Shown here piece after piece: positions 63,439 through 64,000 of a DNA stretch of 64,000 nt; the first letter of the stretch is position 1; each line of letters starts with the position of its first letter. The DNA is from an uncultured Hyphomonas sp. (GTDB lineage: Bacteria; Pseudomonadota; Alphaproteobacteria; Caulobacterales; Hyphomonadaceae): contig NZ_OY776147.1 in the NCBI RefSeq assembly GCF_963675305.1, forward strand, positions 744,001 to 808,000, given 5' to 3'. Below the pieces are notes generated by a model, which worked only from the letters and a program-made list of their open reading frames with translations, was not told where the DNA came from and did no database searches. The position numbers and the translations under genes are program-made.

Positions 63439-64000
63439 CTAGTAGCTCTTCGGCAGGCCCAGGACGCGTTCAGCGATGAAGTTGAGGATCATCTCGCGGC
63501 TGACGGGGGCGATGCGGGCGAGCATGGCTTCGCGCATCATGCGCTCGACATGGTACTCTTTTGCATAGCCCATGCCGCCATGGGTCAGCACGGCGGTCTC
63601 GCAAGCGCGGAAGCCGGCTTCGGTGCCGAGATATTTCGAGGCGTTCGCTTCGGCGCCGCACTCCTCGCCTTTGTCGTAAAGGCCGGCGGCCTTGTAGGCG
63701 AGCAGCTCTGCGGCGGAAAGCTCCGCCCATGATTTCGCCAGCGGGTGCTGGATGCCCTGGTTCTGGCCGATCGGCCGTCCGAACACGACACGTTCATTTG
63801 CATAGCGGGCGGCACGTTCCAGCGCGGCAAAGCCGAGGCCGATCGATTCCACGGCAAACAGCACGCGCTCCGGGTTCAGACCCTGCAGCAGATATTTGAA
63901 GCCTGCGCCTTCCTCGCCGATCAGGTGTTCCTTCGGCACTTCGAGATTGTCGATGAAGAGCGTGTTGCACTCCACCGCCTTGCGGCCCATTTTCGGGATC
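63439..64000 (-). CDS. Acyl-CoA dehydrogenase, C-terminal part
   Basis: The frame is open at the right edge of the window, so only the C-terminal portion (about 185 residues) is seen. It contains the FAD-contacting helix region of the family: P-E-R-V-L-F-A-V-E-S-I-G-L-G-F, then V-V-F-G-R-P-I-G-Q-N-Q-G-I-Q-H-P-L-A and the near-terminal H-G-G-M-G-Y-A-K-E-Y-H-V-E-R-M-M-R-E segment. The Arg in E-R-M-M-R-E and the G-G-x-G-Y element are typical. Chain-length specificity cannot be judged. Confidence 0.93.
   Translation of the reverse strand, partial: IPKMGRKAVECNTLFIDNLEVPKEHLIGEEGAGFKYLLQGLNPERVLFAVESIGLGFAALERAARYANERVVFGRPIGQNQGIQHPLAKSWAELSAAELLAYKAAGLYDKGEECGAEANASKYLGTEAGFRACETAVLTHGGMGYAKEYHVERMMREAMLARIAPVSREMILNFIAERVLGLPKSY

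Overview
The window looks like an alphaproteobacterial chromosome, most likely a relative of Hyphomonadaceae/Caulobacterales. It is GC-rich, and it carries a phasin, KpsF- and KdsA-type Kdo genes, a BamB-Der-PanB block, a phenylalanine hydroxylase, an NnrU-family protein and ClpS-ClpA. The assignment is inferred from gene content, because no rRNA or other marker is present. Nearly all genes are ordinary chromosomal genes. There is one insertion sequence, one decayed phage-like gene and one tRNA.

Layout. (1) 1-9.6 kb: the end of a nucleotidyltransferase-like gene, a secreted subtilisin-type lipoprotein and a small lipoprotein; then, on the minus strand, the methyl-cycle genes ahcY-purU-metK behind a repeat- and hairpin-rich leader; then an OxyR-like LysR regulator and two small unknown genes. 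(2) 9.6-11 kb: nhaA behind a strongly structured leader. (3) 11-35.3 kb: a large surface-polysaccharide locus. It has a sugar aminotransferase, an ABC exporter pair, coiled-coil proteins with degenerate sulfotransferase-like or methyltransferase-like domains, several P-loop sulfotransferases, five glycosyltransferases (one a two-domain fusion, one NodZ-like), a beta-helix protein, a GDP-mannose 3,5-epimerase-like enzyme and a UDP-xylose synthase-like enzyme. An intact IS3-family element and a decayed DUF2793-type tail-fibre gene sit in the middle of it. phhA lies near its right end. (4) 35.3-45.7 kb: tRNA-Ile(CAU), galE, a SIMPL-domain protein, kdsD/kpsF, a D,D-carboxypeptidase, a phasin, clpS-clpA, a serine hydrolase and a lipoprotein. 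(5) 45.7-57.6 kb: an MscS channel, rluE-kdsA, a 26-codon gene with an exceptional ribosome-binding site, an RcnB-like protein, arfB, a MarR-nitroreductase operon with a perfect palindrome in its promoter region, arsM, and der, bamB, a YfgM-like gene and panB. (6) 57.6-64 kb: nnrU, an mddA-like gene broken by an amber codon, DUF3297, a GGDEF-EAL protein, an SDR, another sulfotransferase and the C-terminal part of an acyl-CoA dehydrogenase.

How the genes fit together. The 24-kb locus can be read as a pathway for a sulfated surface glycan. Nucleotide sugars would come from the GDP-mannose epimerase, the UDP-xylose synthase and GalE. Glycosyltransferases of the GT2, GT4 and fucosyltransferase-like types would assemble the chain, and sulfotransferases and methyltransferases would decorate it. 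The Wzm/Wzt-like ABC pair would export it. Kdo genes elsewhere in the window (kdsA, kdsD) could supply LPS or a capsule anchor. The strongest candidates for something undescribed are this sulfated-glycan locus with its fusion enzymes, the structured nhaA leader, the tandem palindromes before ahcY, and the small gene with a full-length anti-Shine-Dalgarno match.
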